Source: Alteromonas sp. V450 | GTDB lineage: Bacteria > Pseudomonadota > Gammaproteobacteria > Enterobacterales > Alteromonadaceae | DNA length: 64,000 bases | Assembly: GCF_001885075.1 (NCBI RefSeq) | Contig: NZ_MODU01000004.1 | Location: forward strand, 496,001 to 560,000 | Direction: 5' to 3' | Shown here: piece by piece, positions 1 to 8,472 of the stretch | How the letters are laid out: the number at the start of each line of letters is the position of its first letter | How positions within the stretch are numbered: the stretch's first letter is position 1 | Translations under genes and position numbers: made by a program | The notes under the pieces: generated by a model | Told to the model about the DNA's origin: nothing | The model's input: only the letters and a program-made list of their open reading frames with translations | Databases searched by the model: none

Positions 1-120
1 GCGGAATGCCAATGCGAGCACCGGTATTGTAATTAGCCACATATTAAACGGGGCAAATGCGAGCGTTAAGCTTGCGCCGCTTAAAATTAGAAGAAGGTAA
101 GGGGTGTACCGTTTCAGCAT
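1..120 (-). CDS. lnt: Apolipoprotein N-acyltransferase, N-terminal fragment
   Basis: Only the first 40 residues are inside the window; the gene runs off the left edge. They form a basic start (MLKRY) followed by a hydrophobic segment containing SLTLAFAPFNMW, typical of the first membrane helix of Lnt, which adds the third acyl chain to lipoproteins at the inner membrane. Its place directly downstream of corC on the same strand is the usual gammaproteobacterial order, which supports the call although no catalytic residue is visible. Confidence 0.85.
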   Translation of the reverse strand, partial: MLKRYTPYLLLILSGASLTLAFAPFNMWLITIPVLALAFR

Positions 121-151
121 AGGGTTAGTCTGATAAGGGTTAACGTGTTAT

Positions 152-186
152 GCCTAACGAGGTGCTATGCGTGCACCTCGTTAGGC
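152..186. repeat. Perfect inverted repeat between corC and lnt
   Basis: Two 14-bp arms (GCCTAACGAGGTGC and its exact complement) flank a 7-base loop in the 83-base gap between corC and lnt. On the minus strand, which is transcribed here, no T-run follows the stem, so it is not a standard terminator for corC. On the plus strand it is followed by a T-rich stretch but nothing is transcribed towards it. It may act as a partial attenuator or an mRNA processing and stability hairpin. Confidence 0.7.
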
Positions 187-203
187 GAGGTTTTGTTTAT
201 TCA

Positions 204-1061
204 TTACTCTAAAGAGGGAACAGACACTTTGAGTTGAATTAAGCGGCGTTTATCGGAGTTTGTTACCTTAAACTGAATATCGCCGATGCTGATTTCATCG
301 TTTGTTTCAGGCATATGACCAAATGCCTTAAGCACTATGCCGCCTATTGTGTCGGCTTCTTCTTCACTGAATTTTGTTTCGAAAAATTCGTTAAAGTCGT
401 CAACTGGTGTTAGCGCTTTTACTGAGTAAGTTGACTTGTTCAGTGGTCGAATATCATCGGTACCGTCATCCTCGGTATCGTATTCATCTTCTATCTCGCC
501 AACAATTAACTCAAGAATATCTTCAATGGTAACCAAACCAGATACGCCACCGTATTCGTCAACGACAATGGCCATATGGTAACGCTGTTGACGGAATTCT
601 TTTAGCAGCACGTCAACGCGCTTGCTTTCCGGTACAATAACCGCTGGGCGAAGAATATCGCGAAGGTTAAACTCCTTTTCCGCATTAAACGCGAAGGCAA
701 GAAGATCTTTAGCAAGTAAGATACCCTCGATATGGTCTTTGTCTTCACTAATTACGGGAAAGCGGGAGTGCGCTGATTCAAGCATGACAGGTAAAAACTC
801 TTCTACCTTTTGCTCAACGTCTATGGTGGTCATTTGAGCGCGAGGGATCATGATATCCCTTACTCGCAGTTCATTTACCCCTATTACCCCTTCAATCATT
901 TCGCGGGTTTGCGGGTCAATTATTTCATTCTGTTCGGCATCGGTAATTACCGATACTAACTCTTCTTTACTTCTCGGCTCGCCAGAAATCGAATTTTTTA
1001 GTTTATCTAACCAACTCTTGCCTGATGAGCCGTTGGTAGAGTGAGGGTTGTCGTCGCTCAT
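204..1061 (-). CDS. corC: CorC/YbeX, HlyC/CorC family CBS-domain protein
   Basis: This cytoplasmic protein of about 285 residues is linked in enterobacteria to magnesium and cobalt efflux and, through its neighbours, to ribosome and envelope maintenance. The sequence contains [38 protein letters not shown] (first CBS repeat), [12 protein letters not shown] and [22 protein letters not shown] (second CBS repeat), and a C-terminal transporter-associated domain. The start chosen (MSDDNPHS) matches the family N-terminus and has GGA about 9 bases upstream; an ATG three codons earlier (1070) is possible. Normally it follows ybeY directly, but here about 20 kb of EPS genes separates them. Confidence 0.95.
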   Translation of the reverse strand: MSDDNPHSTNGSSGKSWLDKLKNSISGEPRSKEELVSVITDAEQNEIIDPQTREMIEGVIGVNELRVRDIMIPRAQMTTIDVEQKVEEFLPVMLESAHSRFPVISEDKDHIEGILLAKDLLAFAFNAEKEFNLRDILRPAVIVPESKRVDVLLKEFRQQRYHMAIVVDEYGGVSGLVTIEDILELIVGEIEDEYDTEDDGTDDIRPLNKSTYSVKALTPVDDFNEFFETKFSEEEADTIGGIVLKAFGHMPETNDEISIGDIQFKVTNSDKRRLIQLKVSVPSLE

Positions 1062-1224
1062 AATGTCCATTTTGTAGTTAATACACTCGCAAAGGTAAAT
1101 CGCTCTGCGAGCAAGGTCAACAGTTTGTTGAATCGAATTTTAATGTTGTTTTAAATGCGGCGCGTATTAACGCGGCATTACTTTTATTTATAGAACAATC
1201 GTAAACTTGCCCCAAAAGGATTGT

Positions 1225-2637
1225 TCAATACGCGTTTTGGTCTTTAAAGACCAATATTGCGGTTTTAAAGATAATTTTCAAATCTAGCCAAATAGACCAG
1301 TTATGCATGTAGTCAAGGTCGTATTCTACGCGCTTTTTCATTTTATCTACGGTTTCTGTTTCGCCGCGAAACCCGTTCACTTGTGCCCAACCGGTGATAC
1401 CTGGTTTTACTTTGTGACGAAGCATGTAGCCCGAGATGATTTTTCGGTACTGTTCGTTGTGTGCAATAGCGTGAGGCCTTGGGCCAACAATAGACATTCT
1501 GCCTTGTAAAACGTTGATAAATTGGGGCAGCTCGTCAAGCGATGTTTTTCTAAGTACAGCGCCCACTTTGGTTATGCGCTGATCATTTTTCTGCGCTTGC
1601 TTTACTTCTTCGCCATTATCAAGGGTTGTCATAGTTCGGAATTTATAAACAGAAATCGGCTTGCCGTCCAAGCCATAGCGTTTCTGTTTAAAAATAATGG
1701 GGCCTTTAGAGCTAAGCTTAACTAAAACAGCGATAAGCGCCATTGGAACGATGGCGATTGTCGTAAGTATTAACCCTAGAATAAAGTCTTCTACTCTTTT
1801 TGTTACTTCGCTTGCGCCACTGAAAGGTGTGTCGTACACGCTTAAGGCCTGCAATGAGCCAATGCTATGCCACTTTGAATTAATAAGGTTATATACAAAG
1901 AAGTTGGGTACCATATAAACACTAGCAGTGGTATCGGAACAAAGCGCTAAAATGTCTCGTATTCTATCTTCGGCACACATGGGTAATGCCAAGTAGATGT
2001 AATCTATTTCGTTTTTCTTTGCTAATTCAATGGCATCAGAAATAGACCCTTTCAAGTCGCTATGGGTTGCGTTCGGCAGTCTTGACGGTGCTCTGTCGTC
2101 AAATATCCCTTTAAAGCGTATGCCAAGCTCTTCATGAGACTTTATCTGTAATGCAAGTTGTTCACCGGTTTCGGTTGCACCAATAACGATGGCTTGTCTT
2201 GAGTTGAACCCTTTTTTTCTTATTTCAAATAAGAAAAGCCTTGTGACAAGTCGCCACAGAGATAGGGCTACTAAGGAGGTGACAAACCAGCCTATTACCG
2301 TGCTGCTCTTATTCGAAATTCCCTCTGTTAGCAAGTAATCCAAAACAATTGTTGCGGTACAGGATATCGCCCAGCATATGGCTGCTTGTTTAACAATACG
2401 CATTGTTGGCGCACCCCGCCAAGAGCGATATAGGGTAAAAGCTTCTGACGTGAGTTGAAATACAGCGCAAAACGCTAAAAGAAGCAGAACCGATTCACTT
2501 GAAATTGCCAGTTCTGTCACAAAAAAACTGACATACCATGTTGCGGCGATAAAAAAGAGGTCAGAGAGACGATAAAGTGTTGAAAAGCTGCTCTGATTTC
2601 GTACTAAAAAACCGCCGTTACTGCTGGAGGAAGTCAC
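1225..2637 (-). CDS. Undecaprenyl-phosphate sugar phosphotransferase (WcaJ-like)
   Basis: This is the initiating enzyme of a Wzy-type EPS pathway. It transfers a sugar 1-phosphate, probably glucose, onto undecaprenyl phosphate at the inner membrane. The 470-residue layout is typical: several N-terminal membrane helices, a central nucleotide-binding-like part (AIVIGATETGEQLA), another helix near residue 280, then the catalytic bacterial sugar transferase domain with VYKFRTM, KTSLDELPQFINVL, GRMSIVGPRP and HKVKPGITGWAQVNG. It is divergent from the export operon starting at 2865, with a 227-base shared promoter region. The exact sugar cannot be read from the sequence. Confidence 0.92.
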   Translation of the reverse strand: MTSSSSNGGFLVRNQSSFSTLYRLSDLFFIAATWYVSFFVTELAISSESVLLLLAFCAVFQLTSEAFTLYRSWRGAPTMRIVKQAAICWAISCTATIVLDYLLTEGISNKSSTVIGWFVTSLVALSLWRLVTRLFLFEIRKKGFNSRQAIVIGATETGEQLALQIKSHEELGIRFKGIFDDRAPSRLPNATHSDLKGSISDAIELAKKNEIDYIYLALPMCAEDRIRDILALCSDTTASVYMVPNFFVYNLINSKWHSIGSLQALSVYDTPFSGASEVTKRVEDFILGLILTTIAIVPMALIAVLVKLSSKGPIIFKQKRYGLDGKPISVYKFRTMTTLDNGEEVKQAQKNDQRITKVGAVLRKTSLDELPQFINVLQGRMSIVGPRPHAIAHNEQYRKIISGYMLRHKVKPGITGWAQVNGFRGETETVDKMKKRVEYDLDYMHNWSIWLDLKIIFKTAILVFKDQNAY

Positions 2638-2864
2638 GTTAAATCTCTGATCAATAGTGTTTTAAGATGGATGATATAGATAGCCTAGCAGCAAATAAAT
2701 GTAAAATATCGCTGCGTTGTATTCGAAATATAGCATGTTTCATATTTTTACCTAAATACTTTGATGGTCAATGCGTGATTTTTTCTTTACTATTCCATTA
2801 GGTACATAATAACGATAACACTAAAAATATCGTGACGTTAGTTTTGTGATTGTAAAGGAAGATT

Positions 2865-4055
2865 GTGGTGTATAAAAAATATTCAACAATAGCCACCGGG
2901 CTTTTGATTAGCCTGTCGAGTTTTGCGCAAACCCCAGCGAGCGTAGACATGGGAGGATTTGACTTATTTCCTTCCTTTAATGCAACGTTTGGCCATGATG
3001 ACAACCTTTTGCGTTCAGAAGACAGCGAAGTGGAAAGCTGGATGTCAGTGCTTTCTCCAGAATTTATTTTAGTGAATTCGTATGGACTTAATGAATTCCA
3101 ATTTGGATACCGATTAGAACGCGGTGACTATTATTCTAGTCAAGCCGATGACTACACCGACCATTTGTTAAACGCCTCAGCTAATTTAGAATTTGACGTG
3201 CGTAATCGTTTAGAAATTCTAGCTATTTACATGGACGATCACGACGAGCGAGGCACTAACTTTACCATTGGAAGAGGCGATTCAATAGAAACGCCAGACC
3301 AGTTCAAGCAATCTCGTATTGAAGCAACATATAGCTACGGCGCGCCGTCTGCTACGGGGCGTCTAGACCTAAAAGCGGGCTACAGTTCGGTGGATTACGA
3401 CATTAATACTGATCTCTATCGAACGCGAGATAGAAAAACTAACACCTTGGCGGGTACGTTTTTTTACAACATTTTTCCGGCTACTGATTTGACGCTAGAT
3501 GTTATATTTAACGATATAGACTACGACTTTGCGATTGACCCTACGGCTCCATTAGACAGTGAAGAAGTAAGAACGCTGGTGGGTGTAGAATGGGATACAA
3601 CGGCGAAAACATCTGGTTACGTGAAAATTGGTCACCGCAAGAAAGAGTTTGACGATGGAGACAGGGCAGACTTTAGCGGGCTAGATTGGTTGATTGGCGT
3701 GACATGGAACCCACGTACCTATTCAACGCTAGACTTTACCACCTTTACTACAACCAACGAGACGAATGGTGAAGGTGACTTTATAGATAGACAAACTTTT
3801 CAGTTAACATGGGATCACAAGTGGCAAGATAGAGTGTCGACCTCGTTTGAAGCCGTTTATTCGGAAGACGAATATACTGGGGCGAACTCTACACGTGTTG
3901 ATGACAATACCACCATTAGCTTTCGCGTTAATTACACTGCGCGCCGTTACCTTACGTTTAACGCAGGCTATACGTTTGATCAACGCGACAGCAACCAAAG
4001 TGTAATTGATTTTAGTCGAAATGTCGTTAGCGTAGGGCTAACGGTAACACTGTAG
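2865..4055 (+). CDS. EPS-associated outer-membrane beta-barrel protein
   Basis: A 396-residue protein with a signal peptide (cleavage probably after SLSSFAQ) and long alternating amphipathic stretches rich in Tyr, Asp and Thr, ending in an aromatic/hydrophobic beta strand (VVSVGLTVTL), as expected of an outer-membrane barrel. It resembles the EpsL/BBP2-type barrels found in polysaccharide clusters. It is first in an operon with the export protein and autokinase, so it may form or support the outer-membrane exit for the polymer. The start is GTG at 2865 with AAGGAA 6 bases upstream; a second GTG follows directly. Barrel prediction is by inspection only. Confidence 0.8.
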   Translation: MVYKKYSTIATGLLISLSSFAQTPASVDMGGFDLFPSFNATFGHDDNLLRSEDSEVESWMSVLSPEFILVNSYGLNEFQFGYRLERGDYYSSQADDYTDHLLNASANLEFDVRNRLEILAIYMDDHDERGTNFTIGRGDSIETPDQFKQSRIEATYSYGAPSATGRLDLKAGYSSVDYDINTDLYRTRDRKTNTLAGTFFYNIFPATDLTLDVIFNDIDYDFAIDPTAPLDSEEVRTLVGVEWDTTAKTSGYVKIGHRKKEFDDGDRADFSGLDWLIGVTWNPRTYSTLDFTTFTTTNETNGEGDFIDRQTFQLTWDHKWQDRVSTSFEAVYSEDEYTGANSTRVDDNTTISFRVNYTARRYLTFNAGYTFDQRDSNQSVIDFSRNVVSVGLTVTL

Positions 4056-4065
4056 TATTTTAAAT

Positions 4066-4599
4066 ATGTTGAGAGCGATATCTGCACTTTTATTTTATGT
4101 GATAGCGTCTTTTCCGCTGTTTGCTCAGTCGGTTCAGTTTAACCAGTACACATTGGGGTCGGGAGACACGGTAAAAATTACCGTGTATGGTCAAGATGAC
4201 CTTTCTCTTGAAACGCGCCTTAATGATGTAGGCGTTATCAACTACCCTTATCTTGGCGAGATAACGGTAATTGGCATGACGGTAGGAGGGCTAGAAACCT
4301 ATATTTACGAAGGATTAAAAGGGGATTATTTGATTAATCCTTCGGTCTCAGTAAGCATAGTTGAATATCGCCCTTTCTTTATTAATGGCGAGGTTAAAAA
4401 CCCTGGGGGATATGCTTTTCAGCCAGGGCTGACCATTGATAAAGCTGCAGCACTTGCCGGAGGCTATACAGAGCGTGCGTCAAAAACTAAGATTTTTGTA
4501 GACAGAATAGTTAATGGTGAACAGCAAACGCTCAGCGCAGATAGGTACATGCAAGTACTCCCAGGCGACATCATCAACATAGAACAAAGCTTCTTCTAA
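4066..4599 (+). CDS. Short polysaccharide export protein (Wza/Poly_export family)
   Basis: The protein has a signal peptide (MLRAISALLFYVIASFPLFAQ), then the polysaccharide export domain (YTLGSGDTVKITVYGQDDL, VSVSIVEYRPFFINGEVKNPGGY) and one SLBB-like segment. At 177 residues it is about half the length of Wza and lacks the C-terminal amphipathic helix that crosses the outer membrane. It has no lipobox Cys at the cleavage site, so it is probably a soluble periplasmic ring rather than a lipoprotein pore. The adjacent beta-barrel protein may supply the outer-membrane channel. It lies 10 bases after that gene and 16 before the kinase gene. Confidence 0.9.
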   Translation: MLRAISALLFYVIASFPLFAQSVQFNQYTLGSGDTVKITVYGQDDLSLETRLNDVGVINYPYLGEITVIGMTVGGLETYIYEGLKGDYLINPSVSVSIVEYRPFFINGEVKNPGGYAFQPGLTIDKAAALAGGYTERASKTKIFVDRIVNGEQQTLSADRYMQVLPGDIINIEQSFF

Positions 4600-4615
4600 T
4601 AAGTACTGGATTAAT

Positions 4616-6844
4616 ATGCTTTCCGAGAAAAATGACTTTCGTGCAGCGTCGCATGACGATGCTGACGAGGATATTATCGACCTGTCGCATTATTTTCGCG
4701 TTATTAACCAAAGTAAATGGCGCATTTTAAGCCTAGCGCTAATTGTTACGTTCTTAGTTGCGCTTATTGTGCTTTCACTTACGCCGGTTTACAAAGCAAC
4801 TTCGTCTTTGTTAATAGAGTCAGAAGAAACTAATATCGTTTCTATAGAGCAAGTTTACGGATTAGACGCGTCGAAAAAAGAGTACTTTGAAACTCAATAC
4901 GAAATATTGAAGTCGAGGTATATCGCCGAAAAGGTGGTGAACAAACTCGCGTTAGACTCGCATCCTGTTTTTATTGAAAAGCTTGAAGAGAGTAATACAT
5001 CAGCATTTGATGGTATAAAATCTACCGTTAAATCGTTACTTACATTTCTACCACAGAAAGCGCGAGAGCCCTTGAGTGAAGATGAGCAGGCACAGTTGCG
5101 TAAAGAGCTGCTTATAACGCTGTTTTCTGAAAACTTAACGATATCGCCAGTACCTAATACACAGGTGGTTAAAATAGCGTACACCAGCGAGTCTCCAAGA
5201 CTGGCGGCTGAAGTAGCGAATGCCGTTGCTGAAGTTTACATAGAAAGTTATCTCGAAGCGAAATTCGATATGACAAGTAAAGCAACGTCTTGGCTGAACG
5301 ATAGTTTAGCAGGGCTGAGAAATAAGCTAGAAGTCTCAGAAAAAAAGTTAGCTGAGTTTTATCAGCGAGAGCAGCTAGTTAACCTGGACGGCGTAGTAGG
5401 GCTTGCATCGGAAGAGCTTCAGGGTTTAAGCGAGCAGTTGCTTCAAGCTGAAAATCGTTTAAAGCAAAGCGAAATAATCTTCGAACAAGTTCAAAACTTT
5501 AATGGCGACCCAACTGAGCTTGCATCGATGCCAGCGGTGCAAAACCACCCGTCTATTCAAAATGTTAAAGAAGCCGAACTCAAAGCGCAGAGCAATGTAT
5601 CTGAGTTAAGTAAAGTGTATGGCCCGAAACACCTTAAAATGATTTCAGCACAAGCGGAATTGGCTTCAGTTAAACAGACATTAGACAACCAAGTTGCTTC
5701 ACTAATTTCGGGGATTACGAGTGAGTACAGGCAAGCCCAGTCTCAGGTAAATCGATTACGTGTAGCAGTTGCATCAGCAAAGGATGAATACAGAAAGCTG
5801 ACTACATTAGAGTCGAAGCGCAGAGTGCTGCAGCGAGAAGTGGACACAAACCAGCAGCTTTACGATTCATTCTTTACTCGATTACAGGAAACAAGCGAGG
5901 TGGAAGGTTTTGAAAGCGCAAATGCACGAGTGCTTGACCGTGCGACGCTTCCTGTTGAGCCTTTCAAGCCGAAGAAAAGTTTGATCCTGATTGCGACATT
6001 GGTAATGAGTGCTGGATTTGGTGTGTTTATCGCGTTAGTGCTAGATTTTTTAAATAGCGGTATACGCTCGGTTGAAGATGTTGAACGTAAATTAGGGCAA
6101 CGCATGATGGGATTAATTCCTTGGCAGCCCCATAGAAAGAAAGATGACCTTCCGCTGCGGGAGTTCTTTGATACATCTAATCATGTTTTCAGTGAGGCTA
6201 TACGAACGCTTCGAACCAGTATTCAGCTGTTGGATTTAACCGGTGATAAAAAAGTGGTTATGGTGACATCGAGTGTACCTAAAGAAGGGAAAACCACTGT
6301 GTCGATTAATTTGGCGTTTGCTATGGGGCAAATTGGCAAAACACTGCTTATTGATACCGACTTGCGCAAGCCAGCGATAGCAAAGCGTTTTGGTATGCCA
6401 GGGTTTCAGCCAGGTATAGCTAATCTTGTTGCAGGAACGCATTCTTTAGATGAGTGTTTGTGTAACGATGTTGCTTCGAATATTGACGTAATTACTGCGG
6501 GTTCTGCTACACCGAACCCTCAAGAGCTACTAATGAGCGATAACTTTAAAAAGGTTATTAGTGATTTGGCAGAGCAATACGAACATATCATTATAGATAC
6601 AGCGCCTATACAAGCGGTGAGCGACGCCATTATTGTTAGTGAAAGTGCTGACATGTTATTCCATGTTGTTAAAGCTGATGCAACAAACGAGAAAATTGTA
6701 TCTAGCGGCCTAGAGCGGTTCATGCGGGTAGGTAAGCGTATAGACGGTGTTATTCTTAACCAGGTAGATGTTAAAAAAGCAGGCAATGGTTATGCATATA
6801 CGGGGTATTACGATAAATATGGCTATGGTAGTGAAACCAATTAG
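4616..6844 (+). CDS. Polysaccharide co-polymerase / BY-type tyrosine autokinase (Wzc-like)
   Basis: This inner-membrane protein of 742 residues controls polymer length and export. The N-terminal Wzz-type part has a first membrane helix near residue 40 and a second near residue 465, separated by a long coiled-coil periplasmic region. The C-terminal BY-kinase has Walker A (SSVPKEGKTT, near residue 552), Walker A' (LLIDTDLRKP, near 578) and Walker B (IIIDTAP, near 659). It ends in a tyrosine cluster (GYAYTGYYDKYGYG) suited to autophosphorylation. The phosphatase encoded next is the expected antagonist. Confidence 0.95.
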   Translation: MLSEKNDFRAASHDDADEDIIDLSHYFRVINQSKWRILSLALIVTFLVALIVLSLTPVYKATSSLLIESEETNIVSIEQVYGLDASKKEYFETQYEILKSRYIAEKVVNKLALDSHPVFIEKLEESNTSAFDGIKSTVKSLLTFLPQKAREPLSEDEQAQLRKELLITLFSENLTISPVPNTQVVKIAYTSESPRLAAEVANAVAEVYIESYLEAKFDMTSKATSWLNDSLAGLRNKLEVSEKKLAEFYQREQLVNLDGVVGLASEELQGLSEQLLQAENRLKQSEIIFEQVQNFNGDPTELASMPAVQNHPSIQNVKEAELKAQSNVSELSKVYGPKHLKMISAQAELASVKQTLDNQVASLISGITSEYRQAQSQVNRLRVAVASAKDEYRKLTTLESKRRVLQREVDTNQQLYDSFFTRLQETSEVEGFESANARVLDRATLPVEPFKPKKSLILIATLVMSAGFGVFIALVLDFLNSGIRSVEDVERKLGQRMMGLIPWQPHRKKDDLPLREFFDTSNHVFSEAIRTLRTSIQLLDLTGDKKVVMVTSSVPKEGKTTVSINLAFAMGQIGKTLLIDTDLRKPAIAKRFGMPGFQPGIANLVAGTHSLDECLCNDVASNIDVITAGSATPNPQELLMSDNFKKVISDLAEQYEHIIIDTAPIQAVSDAIIVSESADMLFHVVKADATNEKIVSSGLERFMRVGKRIDGVILNQVDVKKAGNGYAYTGYYDKYGYGSETN

Positions 6845-6870
6845 TACGCCTGAAAACGTTGAGTGCTGTT

Positions 6871-7605
6871 GTGATTGATTTACACTGCCACCTACTTCCC
6901 GGCATTGATGACGGGGCGAAGACAATAGAAGATTCGGTTGAACTTGCGCGTGCAGCAAGTAATTCGGGAATAACGCACATTGTTTGCACGCCACATATTC
7001 ACGAAGGCTACTTTGACAACGACATAGAAACCATAAAACAAGCACACGACGTGTTTGTTGCGGCACTCAAGAAAGAAAACATCCCGTTAAAAAGTTACTA
7101 TGCCGCTGAAGTGCGTATTAGCCCGACAATATTAAAGCTTGTTTCTAGCGAGCGGTTACCATTTTTGGGTTATATTGATGATAAACCGGTGCTGTTGCTA
7201 GAGCTTCCGCACAGCCATATCCCGCCAGGAACCGAGCAAGTTATCAATTGGCTTAAAGCTCAGGAGATCACTGTGATGATTGCGCATCCAGAGCGCAATA
7301 GAGATATTCTAGCCAATTACAATAAAGCCGCGTGGCTTCGAGGCAAGGGCGTACTCTTTCAACTTACGGCTGGTTCAATAACTGGGACATTTGGCACCAA
7401 AGTTCAAGCATGCGTGCAACGTTTGTTAGACGACGGGTTTGCCGATGTCATTGCTACAGACGCACACAATATACATAAGCGCCCACCTGAGCTTCATAAA
7501 GCGTTTGAAATTGTGCATCAGCAGTTTGGCGAGGCCATGGCTAATAAGCTTTGTAAAGACATGCCGATGAAAATTGCAGGTTGCTGGTTTGAACAATCAA
7601 AATAG
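6871..7605 (+). CDS. PHP-type tyrosine-protein phosphatase (CpsB/CapC family)
   Basis: This is a metal-dependent phosphatase expected to dephosphorylate the Tyr cluster of the upstream autokinase. Metal ligand motifs are visible: IDLHCHLLPGIDDG at the N-terminus, CTPHIHEG, AAEVRIS, IAHPERN and ATDAHN near the C-terminus. I chose the GTG at 6871 because family members usually begin directly at (M)IDxHxH; an in-frame TTG at 6859 would add four residues. Neither start has a strong ribosome binding site, which fits translational coupling to the kinase gene ending at 6844. Confidence 0.88.
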   Translation: MIDLHCHLLPGIDDGAKTIEDSVELARAASNSGITHIVCTPHIHEGYFDNDIETIKQAHDVFVAALKKENIPLKSYYAAEVRISPTILKLVSSERLPFLGYIDDKPVLLLELPHSHIPPGTEQVINWLKAQEITVMIAHPERNRDILANYNKAAWLRGKGVLFQLTAGSITGTFGTKVQACVQRLLDDGFADVIATDAHNIHKRPPELHKAFEIVHQQFGEAMANKLCKDMPMKIAGCWFEQSK

Positions 7606-8293
7606 AGCTCAAAATGGGCTGTTAGTTTTGCTGTTTGTCATTTTGACGTATTGCGGATATCACTCTGTGAGTGCCTTTGTCGCAAACCTAAATTTTTACG
7701 CAGCAAAAAACGTTATTGAGCCGTTACAATCTGGAGAAAGTACGGTAGAAACTGCAGAACTCTCAGCAGCGAAATCCGCCGCAGAAGCAGCGATAGCCTT
7801 ACACAGTGGTTTAGCGCTTTATACCGACATGCTTAGCACAGTGAAACAGTGGCAGGCGCTAAAGTCAGATAACCGTGATGCTGCATTGAAATTGCTTGAT
7901 GAAGCAGAGTTACTTAATCTTACCTCGTTAGAAACAAGACCCTCCTGGCCTGTTACCTGGGCTAACTTAGTGTATATAAAATGGGAAAAGGGAGAGTTTG
8001 ATGACGACTTTCTTCGCTACCTTAACAATGCAACACACTATGGACCTAATACGCCGGAAGTGCATCAGGTTATTGCTGCCTTAGGTGTATATCTTTACCG
8101 CAATGATATACGCATGTTTTTGAGCAATAAAGACGTGTTAAAAACACATATTATCAAAGGTATTATTCACCCAAAAACGCGGCGTACTGTGCTTAATACT
8201 GTGAAGGCTGCTGGTGTACAGCAACTTGTTTGTTCATGGTCACAAGGTCGTTTTTCGGCGGCCAGAAAGCCGTTGTCCTGCGACAAAAGCTAA
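7589..8293 (+). CDS. VpsP-like polysaccharide biosynthesis protein
   Basis: A protein of about 235 residues with one N-terminal membrane helix (LLVLLFVILTYCGYHSVSAF) and a helical, TPR-like periplasmic part (AAEAAIALHSGLALYTDML, WPVTWANLVYIKWEKGEFDDDF, RYLNNATHYGPNTPEVHQ). This matches the VpsP-type proteins of Vibrio and Alteromonas EPS loci, whose biochemical role is not established. The gene overlaps the phosphatase gene end. No ATG start exists near the helix; TTG at 7589 (with GCAGG upstream) or TTG at 7574 are the candidates. It is the last plus-strand gene before a convergent ligase-type gene. Confidence 0.65.
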   Translation: MNNQNRAQNGLLVLLFVILTYCGYHSVSAFVANLNFYAAKNVIEPLQSGESTVETAELSAAKSAAEAAIALHSGLALYTDMLSTVKQWQALKSDNRDAALKLLDEAELLNLTSLETRPSWPVTWANLVYIKWEKGEFDDDFLRYLNNATHYGPNTPEVHQVIAALGVYLYRNDIRMFLSNKDVLKTHIIKGIIHPKTRRTVLNTVKAAGVQQLVCSWSQGRFSAARKPLSCDKS

Positions 8294-8472
8294 AGCGTGT
8301 TGGTTGTTTCTGCCCAATAAGTTCAGCTTAACGCGTTATGGCCTTTGTTTCGCCTCATCAATTCAGGTTATAAAACCACATTTTGCTCGCCTCAATAAAA
8401 GCGTATTTATTTCGAATAAAATTCGTAAAGCAAAAAGCAGCACGCTCTAATAAATTGATTGCAAATACAGAT

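Noticed and set aside
622-1044. Plus-strand frames opposite corC (71 and 64 codons)
   Set aside because: They are antisense shadows of a well-conserved gene, with no ribosome site or recognisable domain.
8214-8450. 78-codon frame between the VpsP-like gene and the ligase gene
   Set aside because: It starts inside the preceding gene, has no ribosome site and no coherent domain; the region is best read as the gap between convergent genes.
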